Part shown: positions 1 through 8,936 of the stretch, piece after piece
How positions within the stretch are numbered: position 1 is the stretch's first letter
Layout of the letters: the number at the start of each line of letters is the position of its first letter
NCBI GenBank assembly: GCA_017460175.1
Contig: JAFUBO010000006.1
Location: 96,339 to 160,338 of the forward strand
Direction: 5' to 3'
DNA length: 64,000 nucleotides
Source of the DNA: Bacilli bacterium
GTDB taxonomy: Bacteria > Bacillota_I > Bacilli_A > RF39 > UBA660
Translations under genes and position numbers: made by a program
The notes under the pieces: model-generated
What the model was told of the DNA's origin: nothing
Seen by the model: the letters and a program-made list of their open reading frames with translations, nothing else
Databases searched by the model: none

Positions 1-1
1 A

Positions 2-226
2 CCTTTAGGAGTTTATGAATTTGATAAATATAAAAAAGGAACAAATGATATATTAAAATACCTAACACACAATAATATTAAAACAATACTAGGTGGAGGC
101 GACATTGTTGCTGCCGCTACTACTGGAGGATATAAAGACAAAGTATACCATGCCTCAACAGGTGGAGGCGCAACACTTGAATATTTAGAAGGTAAAAAAT
201 TACCAGGACTTGAAATAATAAAATAA
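2..226 (+). CDS. pgk: Phosphoglycerate kinase, C-terminal part (gene starts before window)
   Basis: The reading frame is open from the first bases to TAA at 224-226. It encodes the typical C-terminal end of glycolytic phosphoglycerate kinase: PLGVYEF at the start, then GGGDIVAA, a HASTGGGATLEYLEG nucleotide-binding stretch and LPGLEII at the end. The enzyme interconverts 1,3-bisphosphoglycerate and 3-phosphoglycerate with ATP formation in the cytoplasm. Another glycolytic gene, tpiA, lies four genes downstream on the same strand, so this is the tail of a glycolytic cluster interrupted by envelope genes. Confidence 0.95.
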   Translation, partial: PLGVYEFDKYKKGTNDILKYLTHNNIKTILGGGDIVAAATTGGYKDKVYHASTGGGATLEYLEGKKLPGLEIIK

Positions 227-245
227 TAATTAGTAGGTGATTAAC

Positions 246-740
246 TTGAGTATAGAAAGGTTTTTCTTATTAGATCCTTATAATGATAACCATCTTAATA
301 TGTTATCTTCTTTCGAAAAAAATAATAATTTAAAAGGAATAGTTGATAGTATTAAAAATATAAGATCAATTCCAAAAGAAAAATATCTTGACAAAAGAAA
401 AACAGAAATTATAAAAGAAGATATTATATTTACAGAAAAAGAAGGAAAAATAACAGATTGTTGTTTTGTACAAATAGAAGAAGATAGAGGATGGTGTAAT
501 ATATTTCCTTATGATATTACAAATAAGTCTAAAAAAAGAAAATTACCTTTATTAGCTTCAGAATATGCTTTTAGTAATTCTAAAGTAGAAGAAGTAAATA
601 TCACTGTATTACCTGAAGATATTAATATGCAAAATAATTTAATAGAAAAAGGATTTATTTGCTTAGGTGATAATAATGGAAGAATCATGTATTTAAAAGA
701 TAGAGAGGAAAAAGAAAACAGTCAGAGGATGATATCATGA
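246..740 (+). CDS. Hypothetical protein with GNAT-like C-terminal half
   Basis: Small soluble protein of about 164 residues. The last 60 residues (ASEYAF, VEEVNITVLPEDI, NNLIEKGF, GRIMYLKD) read like the end of an N-acetyltransferase fold, but no clear acetyl-CoA loop is visible, so activity is uncertain. A GTG at 237 is in frame but lies inside the Shine-Dalgarno sequence AGGTGA (235-240). The TTG at 246, five bases downstream of it, is therefore the better start. The gene overlaps the next one by 4 bases, so the two are probably translationally coupled. Confidence 0.6.
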   Translation: MSIERFFLLDPYNDNHLNMLSSFEKNNNLKGIVDSIKNIRSIPKEKYLDKRKTEIIKEDIIFTEKEGKITDCCFVQIEEDRGWCNIFPYDITNKSKKRKLPLLASEYAFSNSKVEEVNITVLPEDINMQNNLIEKGFICLGDNNGRIMYLKDREEKENSQRMIS

Positions 741-1735
741 ATATAATTAAGAATATAAAGAAAAATACATTTTTATTATTAATTATTACTAGTATTGTAT
801 TATATATAGTATTAAAAGATGATTTTAATGATATAGTAAAAATATTTAGAAAAATAGATATCAAATATATCTTAATATCTATCATCTTTTATTTCTTATT
901 TATTATTATAAAAGGCTATGTTAATTACAAAATAACTAATGACAAAGAAAAATTAAGTTTAAAAGAAGCGATAAAACATAATATAATTACTCAGTTTTTT
1001 AATGGAGTAACACCTTTCTCAACAGGTGGACAACCTATGGAAATATATATGTTAAAAGAACACGATATACCACTAGCTAAAGCTACAAATCAAACAATAC
1101 AAAGTTTTATTTTTTATCAAATAGCTTTAGTAATATGTGGAACCATTGCAGTGATTAATAATTTTTTATTTCCGATATTTCCAAAAGTAAGATTACTACA
1201 AATTTTGGTATTATTAGGATTTATTATTAATGTATTTGTAGTAGTAATATTAGTATTAATATCTCGAAGCAAAAGAGTAACTAATAAACTAAGTAGTATG
1301 AGTATAAAAATAATGAAAAAATTAAAAATGAAAGTTGATGAAGATGATATAAAACAAAAATTTTCTGACTATCATGAAGGATTCAAAGAATTAAGAAAAA
1401 GAAAAAAATTATTTATAGGTGGAGTACTATTAAATATAATAAGTTTATTATGTTTATATGTTGTACCAATGTTTATATTATATAGTATGGGAGATTTTAC
1501 TAGTTTAACTATTAATAACACCATAACTGCTTCAGCATATGTATATATAATAGGAGGATTTGTTCCAATCCCAGGTGCTAGTGGTGGTATTGAATATGGA
1601 TTTACTAGATTTTTTGGTAATTTTATATCTACATCAACATTATCTGCAGTACTATTATTATGGAGATTTATTACATACTACTTAGGCGTAATTTTAGGAG
1701 CCTTAGTGTTTAACTTTGAAAAGAAGGTGAAATAA
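737..1735 (+). CDS. Flippase-like integral membrane protein (UPF0104 / MprF N-domain family)
   Basis: 332-residue polytopic membrane protein with about eight hydrophobic segments. It resembles the lysylphosphatidylglycerol synthase transmembrane region (UPF0104): NGVTPFSTGGQPMEIYML near residue 92 and FVPIPGASGGIEYGF near residue 275 are the usual family hallmarks. There is no soluble aminoacyl-transferase domain, so a role in moving a (glyco)lipid across the membrane is more likely than lipid lysinylation. Its stop overlaps the start of the adjacent glycolipid-type glycosyltransferase, which supports a shared envelope-lipid function; the substrate is not known. Confidence 0.8.
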   Translation: MNIIKNIKKNTFLLLIITSIVLYIVLKDDFNDIVKIFRKIDIKYILISIIFYFLFIIIKGYVNYKITNDKEKLSLKEAIKHNIITQFFNGVTPFSTGGQPMEIYMLKEHDIPLAKATNQTIQSFIFYQIALVICGTIAVINNFLFPIFPKVRLLQILVLLGFIINVFVVVILVLISRSKRVTNKLSSMSIKIMKKLKMKVDEDDIKQKFSDYHEGFKELRKRKKLFIGGVLLNIISLLCLYVVPMFILYSMGDFTSLTINNTITASAYVYIIGGFVPIPGASGGIEYGFTRFFGNFISTSTLSAVLLLWRFITYYLGVILGALVFNFEKKVK

Positions 1736-2967
1736 TGCGTATAGGTATTTTTTCAGAAGCATATACACCATATATTAGTGGTTTAGTAACTAGCGAAGTA
1801 ATGTTAAAAAAAGCATTAGAAAAACAAGGACATGAAGTATATGTAGTTACAGCTAACTTAGAAAGCTTTAAATATGAATATGATGAAAAAGAAAGAATAT
1901 TAAAAGTACCAGGAATACCAACAGGTATTTATGATTCTAGATTTACAAGTATTTATCCAGTAAGAGCGGTTAATAAAATAAAAAGTTGGAAATTAGATGT
2001 AATTCATTCACAAACAGAGTTTGCTATAGGAACATTCGCAAGAATTTTAGCTAAACAATACAATATACCATTAGTTCATACATATCATACTATGTATGAA
2101 GATTATATCTACTATATAACAAAAGGTTATTTTGATAAATCTAGTAAAAAATTAATAGAATATTTAACAAAATTTTATTGTGATACTACTGCTACAGAAT
2201 TAATAGTTCCTACAAATAAAATATATAAATTATTTAAAGAAAAATACAAATTTGAAAAAAATATTAATATTATCCCAACAGGAATAGAAGTAGAACGTTT
2301 TTATAAAGAAAATATAGATCAAAAGAAACTTCAAGAATTAAAAAAATATTTAAAACTTGATAAAAATGATTTTATATTATTATTTGTAGGTAGATTAGCA
2401 GAAGAAAAAAACATTGAATTTCTGATTAAAAATCACAAAGAATTAGTAAAAAAACATAAGAATATAAAACTAATTATAGTAGGTGATGGACCAGATAAAG
2501 AAAAATATGAAGAATATAGTAAATCATTAAACATAGAAAATAATGTAATATTTACAGGAAAAACAAAATGGGAAGACACTCCATATTATTATCATATAGC
2601 AAATGTTTTTACAACAGCATCAAAAACAGAAACACAAGGTCTAACTGTTATAGAAGCAATGGCTTCTAATATAGTACCCGTATGTATGAAAGATGAAGCA
2701 TTTCAAAGTATGATAGATGAAGAACTAGATGGGCTTCTATTTGAAACAGAAGAAGAATATAGAAATCAAATATTAAGGTTATATAAAAACAAAAAAGAAT
2801 TAGAAAAATTTGATAAACAAGCAAGAATTAAGTCAGACACATATAGTTCTAAATATTATGCTGAACGAGTGTTAGCAGTATATAAAAGAGCCATCAAAGA
2901 AAAACAAGAAGAAAATAGATTTGGTCTTATTTCTAAAATAGTAAAAAACATAAAGGAGAAATTTTAA
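1735..2967 (+). CDS. GT4-family glycosyltransferase, probable diacylglycerol glucosyltransferase
   Basis: 410-residue GT-B enzyme. The N-terminal domain opens with RIGIFSEAYTPYISGLVTS and holds a HTYHTMYEDY loop. The C-terminal Rossmann domain has VGRLAEEKN, IVGDGPDK and the E-x7-E motif ETQGLTVIE that binds the nucleotide-sugar. This combination is typical of 1,2-diacylglycerol 3-glucosyltransferases that make membrane glycolipids in Bacilli. It overlaps the flippase-like gene upstream by one base and tpiA downstream by one base, so all are one transcription unit. The acceptor and sugar are inferred from the family. Confidence 0.8.
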   Translation: MRIGIFSEAYTPYISGLVTSEVMLKKALEKQGHEVYVVTANLESFKYEYDEKERILKVPGIPTGIYDSRFTSIYPVRAVNKIKSWKLDVIHSQTEFAIGTFARILAKQYNIPLVHTYHTMYEDYIYYITKGYFDKSSKKLIEYLTKFYCDTTATELIVPTNKIYKLFKEKYKFEKNINIIPTGIEVERFYKENIDQKKLQELKKYLKLDKNDFILLFVGRLAEEKNIEFLIKNHKELVKKHKNIKLIIVGDGPDKEKYEEYSKSLNIENNVIFTGKTKWEDTPYYYHIANVFTTASKTETQGLTVIEAMASNIVPVCMKDEAFQSMIDEELDGLLFETEEEYRNQILRLYKNKKELEKFDKQARIKSDTYSSKYYAERVLAVYKRAIKEKQEENRFGLISKIVKNIKEKF

Positions 2968-3653
2968 TGATAGTTGCTTTAAATAATAAAAGTAATTTAG
3001 ATAAAAATGAATTTTTAGATTACTTAGGAAAATTAAATAATATTAAAACTAATAGTAAATTAATATTATGTCCTACATTTATAAATATAGCCAATTTTAA
3101 TAGTTTAACTATATCGTTAGGATCACAAAATGTTAGTTCTAAAAATGATGGTGCTTATACTGGAGAAGTATCAGCAAAAGACTTAAACTCATATAATGTT
3201 AAATATTGCATTGTTGGTCATAGTGAAAGAAGAGAATATCAAAAAGAAAGCGATGAAGAAATAAAAGAAAAGATTAATAGATTAATAGAAAATAATATTA
3301 TTCCAATTTTATGTATTGGTGAAACAAAACAAGAACGTATTAATAATTCATATAAAGAAATATTAAAAAAAGAATTAGATATATTAAATGATATAAACAA
3401 TTCTAATATTATCATCGCATATGAACCTATATGGTCTATAGGAACTGGTATTATTCCAACTAAAGAAGAGATAATAGAAGTTTTTGATTTCATTAAAAGT
3501 ATAATACCTAATTGTAAAGTATTATATGGAGGAAGTGCTAATACAAATAATATTGATATGTTAAAAAGTATAAATCAAATAGATGGATATTTACTAGGAG
3601 GATTAAGTTTAAAACCAGATGATCTTCAAGTTTTTTTAGATAAATTAAACTAG
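2967..3653 (+). CDS. tpiA: Triosephosphate isomerase
   Basis: Interconverts dihydroxyacetone phosphate and glyceraldehyde 3-phosphate. At 228 residues it is shorter than the usual 250 or so. The catalytic residues are present: Lys8 in a shortened first strand (NNKSN instead of NWKMN), His85 in VGHSERRE, and Glu153 in [11 protein letters not shown]. The phosphate-binding LYGGSAN and LLGGLSL segments close the barrel. The start overlaps the glycosyltransferase stop (TAATG). A terminator follows directly. Confidence 0.95.
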   Translation: MIVALNNKSNLDKNEFLDYLGKLNNIKTNSKLILCPTFINIANFNSLTISLGSQNVSSKNDGAYTGEVSAKDLNSYNVKYCIVGHSERREYQKESDEEIKEKINRLIENNIIPILCIGETKQERINNSYKEILKKELDILNDINNSNIIIAYEPIWSIGTGIIPTKEEIIEVFDFIKSIIPNCKVLYGGSANTNNIDMLKSINQIDGYLLGGLSLKPDDLQVFLDKLN

Positions 3654-3667
3654 TATACACATATTGG

Positions 3668-3697
3668 ACAAGTTCGACAAAACTTGTTCTTTTTTTC
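3668..3697 (+). terminator. Rho-independent terminator of the pgk-tpiA unit
   Basis: Seven-base stem ACAAGTT/AACTTGT with loop CGACAA and a T-rich tail. The loop region also contains an exact TTCGACA (3673-3679), the reverse complement of the 0A box. Confidence 0.85.
3673..3679 (-). promoter_or_regulatory. Putative Spo0A box upstream of spo0A
   Basis: TTCGACA is the reverse complement of the 0A-box core TGTCGAA. It lies 21 bp upstream of the -35 hexamer of the spo0A promoter. A 6/7 match, ATCGACA, lies at 3711-3717 between -35 and -10, and another, TTGGACA, at 3664-3670. Position fits autoregulation, as known for spo0A in Bacillus, but the exact match also sits in the tpiA terminator loop and could be coincidental. 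Confidence 0.45.
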
Positions 3698-3699
3698 TC

Positions 3700-3728
3700 T
3701 TAACAAATATATCGACATATTATATAAT
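3700..3728 (+). promoter_or_regulatory. Sigma-A type promoter of spo0A
   Basis: -35 TTAACA (3700-3705), 17 bp spacer, -10 TATAAT (3723-3728); a second TATAAT lies at 3729-3734. The start codon follows about 35 bp further on. Confidence 0.7.
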
Positions 3729-3762
3729 TATAATGCGTGGTAAAAATAAGAGAGGAGAAAAA

Positions 3763-4539
3763 ATGGAAAAAACAAGATTATTCGTTATTGATGATAACGA
3801 AAACTTAGTTGGAATGGTTAAGGAATACTTCAAGAATATTCCTAACATCGATGTTGTACTAGAAGCTAAAGATGGAAGTGACGCAATATTAAAAATTAAT
3901 CAGGAAAAAGATAATTTTGATGTAATTCTATTAGACTTAGTAATGCCTAAAAAAGATGGACTAGCAGTTTTAGAATATTTAAATAAGAATGAAATAGAAA
4001 AAGAAGTAATAGTTTTAACATCATATAATACACAAGATATGATAAGCAAAGTAGCCTCTTTAGGAGCAAGCTATTTTATGTTAAAACCATTTGAATTAAA
4101 AGATTTAGAAGATAAAGTAAATATATTATCAAATCGTATTAATCATAAAGGTGAGTCTTTAGACCTATTTCATAATAATTTACAAATAGTTATTACTAAA
4201 ACACTACATGAATTAGGAGTACCTTCACATATTAAAGGATATCAATACATAAGAGAAGGAATTACTTTGGTTTATAAAAAACCAGAAATAGTAGGTGGAA
4301 TTACAAAAGAATTATATCCAGAAATTGCAAAAAAATTTGATTCAACAGTATCTCGAGTAGAAAGAGCAATACGTCACGCAATAGAAGTAAGTTGGAACAG
4401 AGGAAACTGGGATTTAATGGAAGAAATATTTGGACATAGTGTAGATATCGATAAAGCAAAACCAACAAATTCAGAGTTTATTGTTACAATAGCTGATAAA
4501 ATGAGATTAGACTTCAACAAACCATTAATTACAAACTAA
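3763..4539 (+). CDS. spo0A: Sporulation master regulator Spo0A
   Basis: 258-residue response regulator. The receiver domain has the acidic pair Asp10-Asp11, phosphoacceptor Asp58 in [11 protein letters not shown], Thr86 and Lys108. The C-terminal Spo0A DNA-binding domain (about 140-258) contains [12 protein letters not shown] (197-208), matching the Bacillus recognition helix as I recall it, followed by KAKPTNSEF. The ATG at 3763 follows AGAGGAG; the frame extends upstream without a ribosome binding site. The conserved recognition helix means this protein should read the standard TGTCGAA box, and such boxes occur elsewhere in this window. No other sporulation regulator is visible here, so whether the organism sporulates cannot be told. 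Confidence 0.97.
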   Translation: MEKTRLFVIDDNENLVGMVKEYFKNIPNIDVVLEAKDGSDAILKINQEKDNFDVILLDLVMPKKDGLAVLEYLNKNEIEKEVIVLTSYNTQDMISKVASLGASYFMLKPFELKDLEDKVNILSNRINHKGESLDLFHNNLQIVITKTLHELGVPSHIKGYQYIREGITLVYKKPEIVGGITKELYPEIAKKFDSTVSRVERAIRHAIEVSWNRGNWDLMEEIFGHSVDIDKAKPTNSEFIVTIADKMRLDFNKPLITN

Positions 4540-4557
4540 GACCATAGGTCTTTTTTT
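4538..4557 (+). terminator. Terminator after spo0A
   Basis: Stem AAGACC/GGTCTT with loop ATA and a run of seven T, beginning at the spo0A stop codon. Confidence 0.85.
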
Positions 4558-4621
4558 ATTTGACTTTTTTTAAAGAAAAAAGTATACTTATTTTAGAAAA
4601 TGTGTAAGGAGGATACAGTAA

Positions 4622-5896
4622 ATGGAACGAAAAATAGATAATTTTTATCATAAATGGAAAAACGATGTAATTAGAAAACCACTAGTATTATACGGCCCTA
4701 AACAAATAGGAAAAACTTTTTCCGTTTTATCTTTTGGAAACAAAGAATATAAAAATACTGTATATTTTAATACGCAAAATAATAAAGAACTAAAAGAAAT
4801 ATTTAAAAAAGAAAGATCTATAGAAAAAATAATATTAAAGTTATCACTTTTATCAGGAGAAACAATATTAAAAGAGGATACATTAATTATTTTTGATAAT
4901 GTAGAAGACATAGAAATAATAAAAGGATTAAAAGTATTTGGTAGTGAACATAGTAAGTATCATATTATTTCTATAATTACTACAAAAGACAAGCTATCAG
5001 AATTTAAAGGTGAAGAACTTCAATTTAAAGGTATGAATAGCATGGATTTTGAAGAATACTTATGGGCAAAAAACGAAAAAGCATTAGCAGACTTAATAAA
5101 AGAATCATTTGAAAAAAGAAAAACATGTCCTTTTCATAAAGTAGCACTTGAATTATTTGAAGAATTTTTACAAACAGGTGGATATCCAGAAGTAGTTGAT
5201 GCTTCTTTAAAAGAATATTCTGAATATGAATTAGAAGCCATTAAACAAAAAATACTAAATATATACAAAAAAGAAGTAGCTTTAAACTCTACTTTAATAG
5301 ATATCCCAAGAGGTTTAGAAGTATTAGATTCAATCCCCGATCAATTAAAGAAAGATAATAAAAAATTTCAATATGGTCTTATGGGAACTGGCAAACGCGC
5401 AAAAGAATATGAAAGTACGATTAATTATTTGGTTAATAATCAATTAGTATATAGAAGTTATAAAATAAAAGAAGTTAAATCACCATTAAGCAGTTGTAAG
5501 GAAAAGGAAAGCTTTAAATTATATGAAATAGATAATGGTTTGTTATTTACTGCATTACATTTAAATAAAAAACAATTTTTAACAGATGAAAATATGAAAG
5601 AAATAATATATGAAAACCATATAGCAAAAACATTAGTAGAAGCAGGATATTCACTATATTATTATCAATCAGAAGGAAAAGCAGAAGTAAACTTCGTTAT
5701 TCAAAACAGAAATGGTCAAATAATCCCTATTGAATTAATTACAAAAACAAATTCAAAGGCCAAATCTTTAGCTGTATTTATGAAAAAATTTACAGTTATG
5801 GGAGCATATCGAATTACAGAAAACAATTTTTCAACAAAAAAAGAAATAAGATATATCCCAGTATACGCAGTATTTTGTCTAAATGATACAAAATAA
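4622..5896 (+). CDS. AAA ATPase with C-terminal DUF4143 domain
   Basis: 424-residue protein of the AAA_14/DUF4143 family. Walker A is GPKQIGKT (about residues 24-31), followed by LIIFDNVEDIE as Walker B (D-N rather than D-E). The C-terminal DUF4143 part has YENHIAKTLVEAGY and the nuclease-like fold segment EVNFVI...IPIELITK. These proteins are widespread in anaerobes and archaea; their function is not established. A strong GTAAGGAGG precedes the ATG. It is monocistronic, between the spo0A terminator and a shared terminator downstream. Confidence 0.85.
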   Translation: MERKIDNFYHKWKNDVIRKPLVLYGPKQIGKTFSVLSFGNKEYKNTVYFNTQNNKELKEIFKKERSIEKIILKLSLLSGETILKEDTLIIFDNVEDIEIIKGLKVFGSEHSKYHIISIITTKDKLSEFKGEELQFKGMNSMDFEEYLWAKNEKALADLIKESFEKRKTCPFHKVALELFEEFLQTGGYPEVVDASLKEYSEYELEAIKQKILNIYKKEVALNSTLIDIPRGLEVLDSIPDQLKKDNKKFQYGLMGTGKRAKEYESTINYLVNNQLVYRSYKIKEVKSPLSSCKEKESFKLYEIDNGLLFTALHLNKKQFLTDENMKEIIYENHIAKTLVEAGYSLYYYQSEGKAEVNFVIQNRNGQIIPIELITKTNSKAKSLAVFMKKFTVMGAYRITENNFSTKKEIRYIPVYAVFCLNDTK

Positions 5897-5918
5897 AAAA
5901 GGACTAAGTCCTTTTTTT
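5895..5918. terminator. Bidirectional terminator between DUF4143 and XRE genes
   Basis: AAAAAGGAC TAA GTCCTTTTT hairpin with A- and T-rich flanks, usable by both converging genes; it overlaps the last codon of the minus-strand gene. Confidence 0.85.
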
Positions 5919-6168
5919 ATTGATTAATTAATTCATCCATATCTATTTCAAATAATTTACCAGGATCAATATCTAATGCAACAGATATTTTCCATACAGT
6001 ATCCACAGAAAAAGATTTTTTACCTTTTCTAGATTCATTTCTTCTAATAAATTCATGACTAACACCAACACGCTCTGCTAACTCTGCTTGAGTAATCCCA
6101 GCCATGTTTCTGTACTTTTTGATATTTTTTGAAATTTGTTCATATATATTTAATTCAAATTTATTCAT
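5917..6168 (-). CDS. Small XRE-family helix-turn-helix regulator
   Basis: 83-residue protein consisting of one Cro/C1-type HTH domain: AGITQAELAERVGVSHEFIRR, then SFSVDTVWKISVALDIDPGKLF. The start at 6168 follows GGAGG at the right spacing; the frame upstream of it has no ribosome binding site. There is no output domain, so it probably represses its own promoter or the divergent polymerase gene. Divergent orientation to dinB with about 130 bp between them is suggestive only. Confidence 0.85.
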   Translation of the reverse strand: MNKFELNIYEQISKNIKKYRNMAGITQAELAERVGVSHEFIRRNESRKGKKSFSVDTVWKISVALDIDPGKLFEIDMDELINQ

Positions 6169-6251
6169 AATATACCTCCAAATATTGATAATTCTATTAT
6201 GAAATAAAATGATTAAAATATATGTAAACCAAAAGTTCACAAACATTATAT

Positions 6252-6280
6252 TTGAATAATTCGTCCATATGTTCTATAAT
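6252..6280 (+). promoter_or_regulatory. Promoter of the Y-family polymerase gene with imperfect LexA-like site
   Basis: -35 TTGAAT (6252-6257), 17 bp, -10 TATAAT (6275-6280). The spacer holds CGTCCATATGTTCT (6262-6275), which matches the Gram-positive LexA box CGAAC-N4-GTTCG in one half site and poorly in the other. SOS control is plausible for this gene but weakly supported. Confidence 0.5.
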
Positions 6281-6297
6281 TAAATTGAGGTGGTTTT

Positions 6298-7524
6298 ATG
6301 AAAGAAAGATATATATTTCATATTGATGTAAATAATGCTTTTCTTTCATGGACTGCAGTTTACTTACTAAAAAATGGAGCAAAAAAAGATATAAGAAAAA
6401 TACCTTCAGTAATAGGAGGAGATCCTAAAACACGAACAGGTATAGTACTTGCCAAATCGCCAATTGCAAAAAAATATGGAATAGTAACAGCTGAAACATT
6501 ATATTCAGCAAGAAAAAAATATAAAAATTTAGAAGTATACCCACCAAACTATAAATGGTATTATGAAAAATCACGTGAATTAATGGAATATTTAAAAGAA
6601 TATTCACCTATACAAGAACAACTATCTATTGATGAATGTTTTCTAGATATGAGTGGAATGAATTATATTTATAAAGATTTAGAAGAAGTAGCATACAAAA
6701 TAAAAGATGAAATAAAAAAGAAATTTGGTTATACAGTTAATATAGGTATAGCTAATAATAAATTATGTGCAAAAATGGCTAGTGATTTTGAAAAACCGGA
6801 TAAAGTACATACTTTATATAAAGATGAAATAGTTTCTAAATTATGGCCACTAGACGTTGGAGATTTATATATGTGTGGAAAAAGCACAAAAAAAGAATTG
6901 AATAAATTAAATATATATACAATAGGAGATTTAGCTAAAAAAGATTTAAAATATTTAGAAAGACACTTTAAAACTCAAGGAAAATACTTATACTACGCCT
7001 CTCGTGGAATAGATGAAGATAAAGTTGAAGAAAGAACTAGTAAAAATCAAAGTATCAGTGTTACAGAAACATTACCATATAACTATAATGACAAAGATAA
7101 ATTAAAAGAAATATTATTTAGACAGACAGAAGAAATTACAAGACAATTAAGAAAAAACAAACTTTATACTAAAACAGTAGCAGTAATTTTCAAAAATAGC
7201 AATTTTGTTAGTTATAGTGCTCAAACTACATTAGAAAAAGCAACAAATAATACTAAAGAAATTCTAAGGAATATATATAATGTATTTGATAATAATTATA
7301 AAGAAGATGAAATAAGATTAATAGGAACACGACTTAGCAATCTAGTAACTAATAAAGATGAACAAATGTCATTGTTTGAAGAAAATAATTTTGATAAACA
7401 AGATAACAGTATTCAAAATACAATAGATAACATAAATAATAAGTTCGGAAAATCTTTAATTAAGCCCGCATCATTAAAACTAGTTGGTGAAACTAAAACA
7501 AAAAAGAGATATTTTGAAAAATAA
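6298..7524 (+). CDS. dinB: DNA polymerase IV (Y-family translesion polymerase)
   Basis: 408-residue error-prone polymerase. Catalytic residues: Asp10 in HIDVNNAF and Asp112-Glu113 in LSIDECFLD; Phe15 is the likely steric gate. The fingers, thumb (helix-hairpin-helix around DLAKKDLKYLERHF) and little-finger domain follow. QMSLF at 356-360 is a clear sliding-clamp (DnaN) binding motif near the C-terminus. GAGGTGG ribosome site precedes the ATG. Monocistronic. The HIDVNNAF version is common in Firmicutes. Confidence 0.93.
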   Translation: MKERYIFHIDVNNAFLSWTAVYLLKNGAKKDIRKIPSVIGGDPKTRTGIVLAKSPIAKKYGIVTAETLYSARKKYKNLEVYPPNYKWYYEKSRELMEYLKEYSPIQEQLSIDECFLDMSGMNYIYKDLEEVAYKIKDEIKKKFGYTVNIGIANNKLCAKMASDFEKPDKVHTLYKDEIVSKLWPLDVGDLYMCGKSTKKELNKLNIYTIGDLAKKDLKYLERHFKTQGKYLYYASRGIDEDKVEERTSKNQSISVTETLPYNYNDKDKLKEILFRQTEEITRQLRKNKLYTKTVAVIFKNSNFVSYSAQTTLEKATNNTKEILRNIYNVFDNNYKEDEIRLIGTRLSNLVTNKDEQMSLFEENNFDKQDNSIQNTIDNINNKFGKSLIKPASLKLVGETKTKKRYFEK

Positions 7525-7575
7525 TAACACATATTAATAATATATGTTAAAATATAAATATAATAGGAGGTATAT

Positions 7576-8394
7576 ATGAGAAAAAAAAGCAAAATTACAA
7601 CTTATATAATTATACTTTTATTATTAATATTATCAGTTATATTCGCATATATAATAATGCAAGATAGAGAAATAGATGAAAAAGCAACTAAGACTCAACA
7701 AGAAATAAGAAAACAAAATAAAAAAGAAATAGAAGAAGAACAAACATTAGAATTAGATAGTGATATAGTAAAACAAGCAGAATTATCTGTAGAAAATATT
7801 AGTGTACCTAATAAATATCTTAGTTTTAAAGTAGAAGAACTTAATAAAAAGAATCTTATTGATACTGCTTTAAATGGATTAGACAATGAACAAATTAATT
7901 TTTGTATTGCTAATGCTAATCAAATAACAACAACTATTACAATAGATGATTTAAATGAAGCTTTAAATAAATCTATAAGTGATCAAAAAATAACAATAGA
8001 AGATATAGTTGCTAACAAAGGTGAAACATCATTAAGAGTAGGAAATTATGGATATGGAAATTATTCATTTCTAATTAATGGAGAAGAAATAAGTGTTATT
8101 GGTGGATGTGATGGAAGAGGTCCTGGTATCCTTGCAGAAACAATAGTAGCATCAACAATAAAAGCCACTACACTAAAAGATAAATTATATTTATATAAGA
8201 AAGTAGCTTTTGGTAAATATGGAACAGATAATACAGGAATAACTTATACATATTTTAAAGATGAATTAAGAACAGAAGAAGTAGAAACAATCTCAATAAA
8301 TAGTCAACCAACATGGGAAAAATACAATACTTATAAATTAATTTATGAAAAAAAGAATAATAATTACTACTTAATAAATTCAGAAAAAGAGTAA
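7576..8394 (+). CDS. Membrane-anchored extracytoplasmic protein of unknown function
   Basis: 272 residues. A single N-terminal hydrophobic helix (about 9-28) preceded by RKKSK gives an N-in anchor. The next 40 residues are highly charged and probably helical. The remainder is globular: TTITIDDLNEALN, then GNYGYGNYSFLINGE and GGCDGRGPGI. No family recognised. It follows dinB by about 50 bp with its own ribosome site (AGGAGG) and is closed by a terminator, so it is not part of the ribosomal operon. Confidence 0.65.
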   Translation: MRKKSKITTYIIILLLLILSVIFAYIIMQDREIDEKATKTQQEIRKQNKKEIEEEQTLELDSDIVKQAELSVENISVPNKYLSFKVEELNKKNLIDTALNGLDNEQINFCIANANQITTTITIDDLNEALNKSISDQKITIEDIVANKGETSLRVGNYGYGNYSFLINGEEISVIGGCDGRGPGILAETIVASTIKATTLKDKLYLYKKVAFGKYGTDNTGITYTYFKDELRTEEVETISINSQPTWEKYNTYKLIYEKKNNNYYLINSEKE

Positions 8395-8396
8395 AA

Positions 8397-8424
8397 AAAT
8401 AGATGTAAAAACATCTATTTTTTA
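8397..8424 (+). terminator. Terminator before the ribosomal protein operon
   Basis: Ten-base stem AAATAGATGT/ACATCTATTT with loop AAAA and a T run; separates the upstream unit from the S10 operon. Confidence 0.9.
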
Positions 8425-8455
8425 TTGATATAAAAGAAAAAAAGTAAAAAAAGTG

Positions 8456-8483
8456 TTGCATTTATTTATAGATATGATATAAT
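8456..8483 (+). promoter_or_regulatory. Main promoter of the S10-spc-alpha operon
   Basis: -35 TTGCAT (8456-8461), 16 bp, and an extended -10 TGATATAAT (hexamer 8478-8483). No equally good promoter was noticed between rpsJ and rplQ, which suggests the long cluster is transcribed mainly from here. Confidence 0.8.
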
Positions 8484-8489
8484 TAAATA

Positions 8490-8606
8490 CGTGTGACTGC
8501 TTAGATGTGCGAGGTTGTCGATACACCAGGAAGAGTTGCTAATTGGTTATCGGGTTATTCGCTCGGAGCAAGTCTATACTAGATATAGGCGAAGGGAGGA
8601 TTTAAA
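8490..8606 (+). ncRNA. Structured 5' leader of the S10 operon (putative ribosomal-protein leader)
   Basis: About 117 nt between the promoter and rpsJ, much richer in G and C than other intergenic DNA here. Complementary segments are visible, such as GTGCGAGGT against ACACC and CTATACTAGATATAG. This is what an autoregulatory r-protein leader looks like (L4 controls the S10 operon in several bacteria). No terminator is seen inside it, so translational or antisense-structure control is more likely. The binding protein cannot be named from sequence alone. Confidence 0.5.
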
Positions 8607-8918
8607 ATGTCAACAGAAAAAATTCGTATCAGAATTAAAGCTTATGATCACAGAATTTTAGATAATGCAGCAAAGAAAATTGTTGAAACTGTTGGTCGTT
8701 CTGGAGGAAAAGTATCTGGTCCAGTACCACTACCAACTGAAATTGAAAAGTTCACAATACTAAGAGCTGTACACAAATATAAAGATTCACGTGAACAATT
8801 CGAAATGCGTACACACAAAAGACTTATTGATATCAAAAATCCAAGCAAGGAGACTATTGATGCATTAGCTCATTTAGACTTACCAAGCGGAGTAGATATC
8901 GAAATAAAAACTAAATAA
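8607..8918 (+). CDS. rpsJ: 30S ribosomal protein S10
   Basis: 103 residues, full length. Characteristic segments are [35 protein letters not shown] and the terminal [11 protein letters not shown]10 sits in the 30S head and doubles as NusE in transcription antitermination. It is the first gene of the operon with a strong GGGAGG ribosome site, followed 18 bp later by rplC. Confidence 0.98.
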   Translation: MSTEKIRIRIKAYDHRILDNAAKKIVETVGRSGGKVSGPVPLPTEIEKFTILRAVHKYKDSREQFEMRTHKRLIDIKNPSKETIDALAHLDLPSGVDIEIKTK

Positions 8919-8936
8919 TAATGGAGGAAAAATCAA

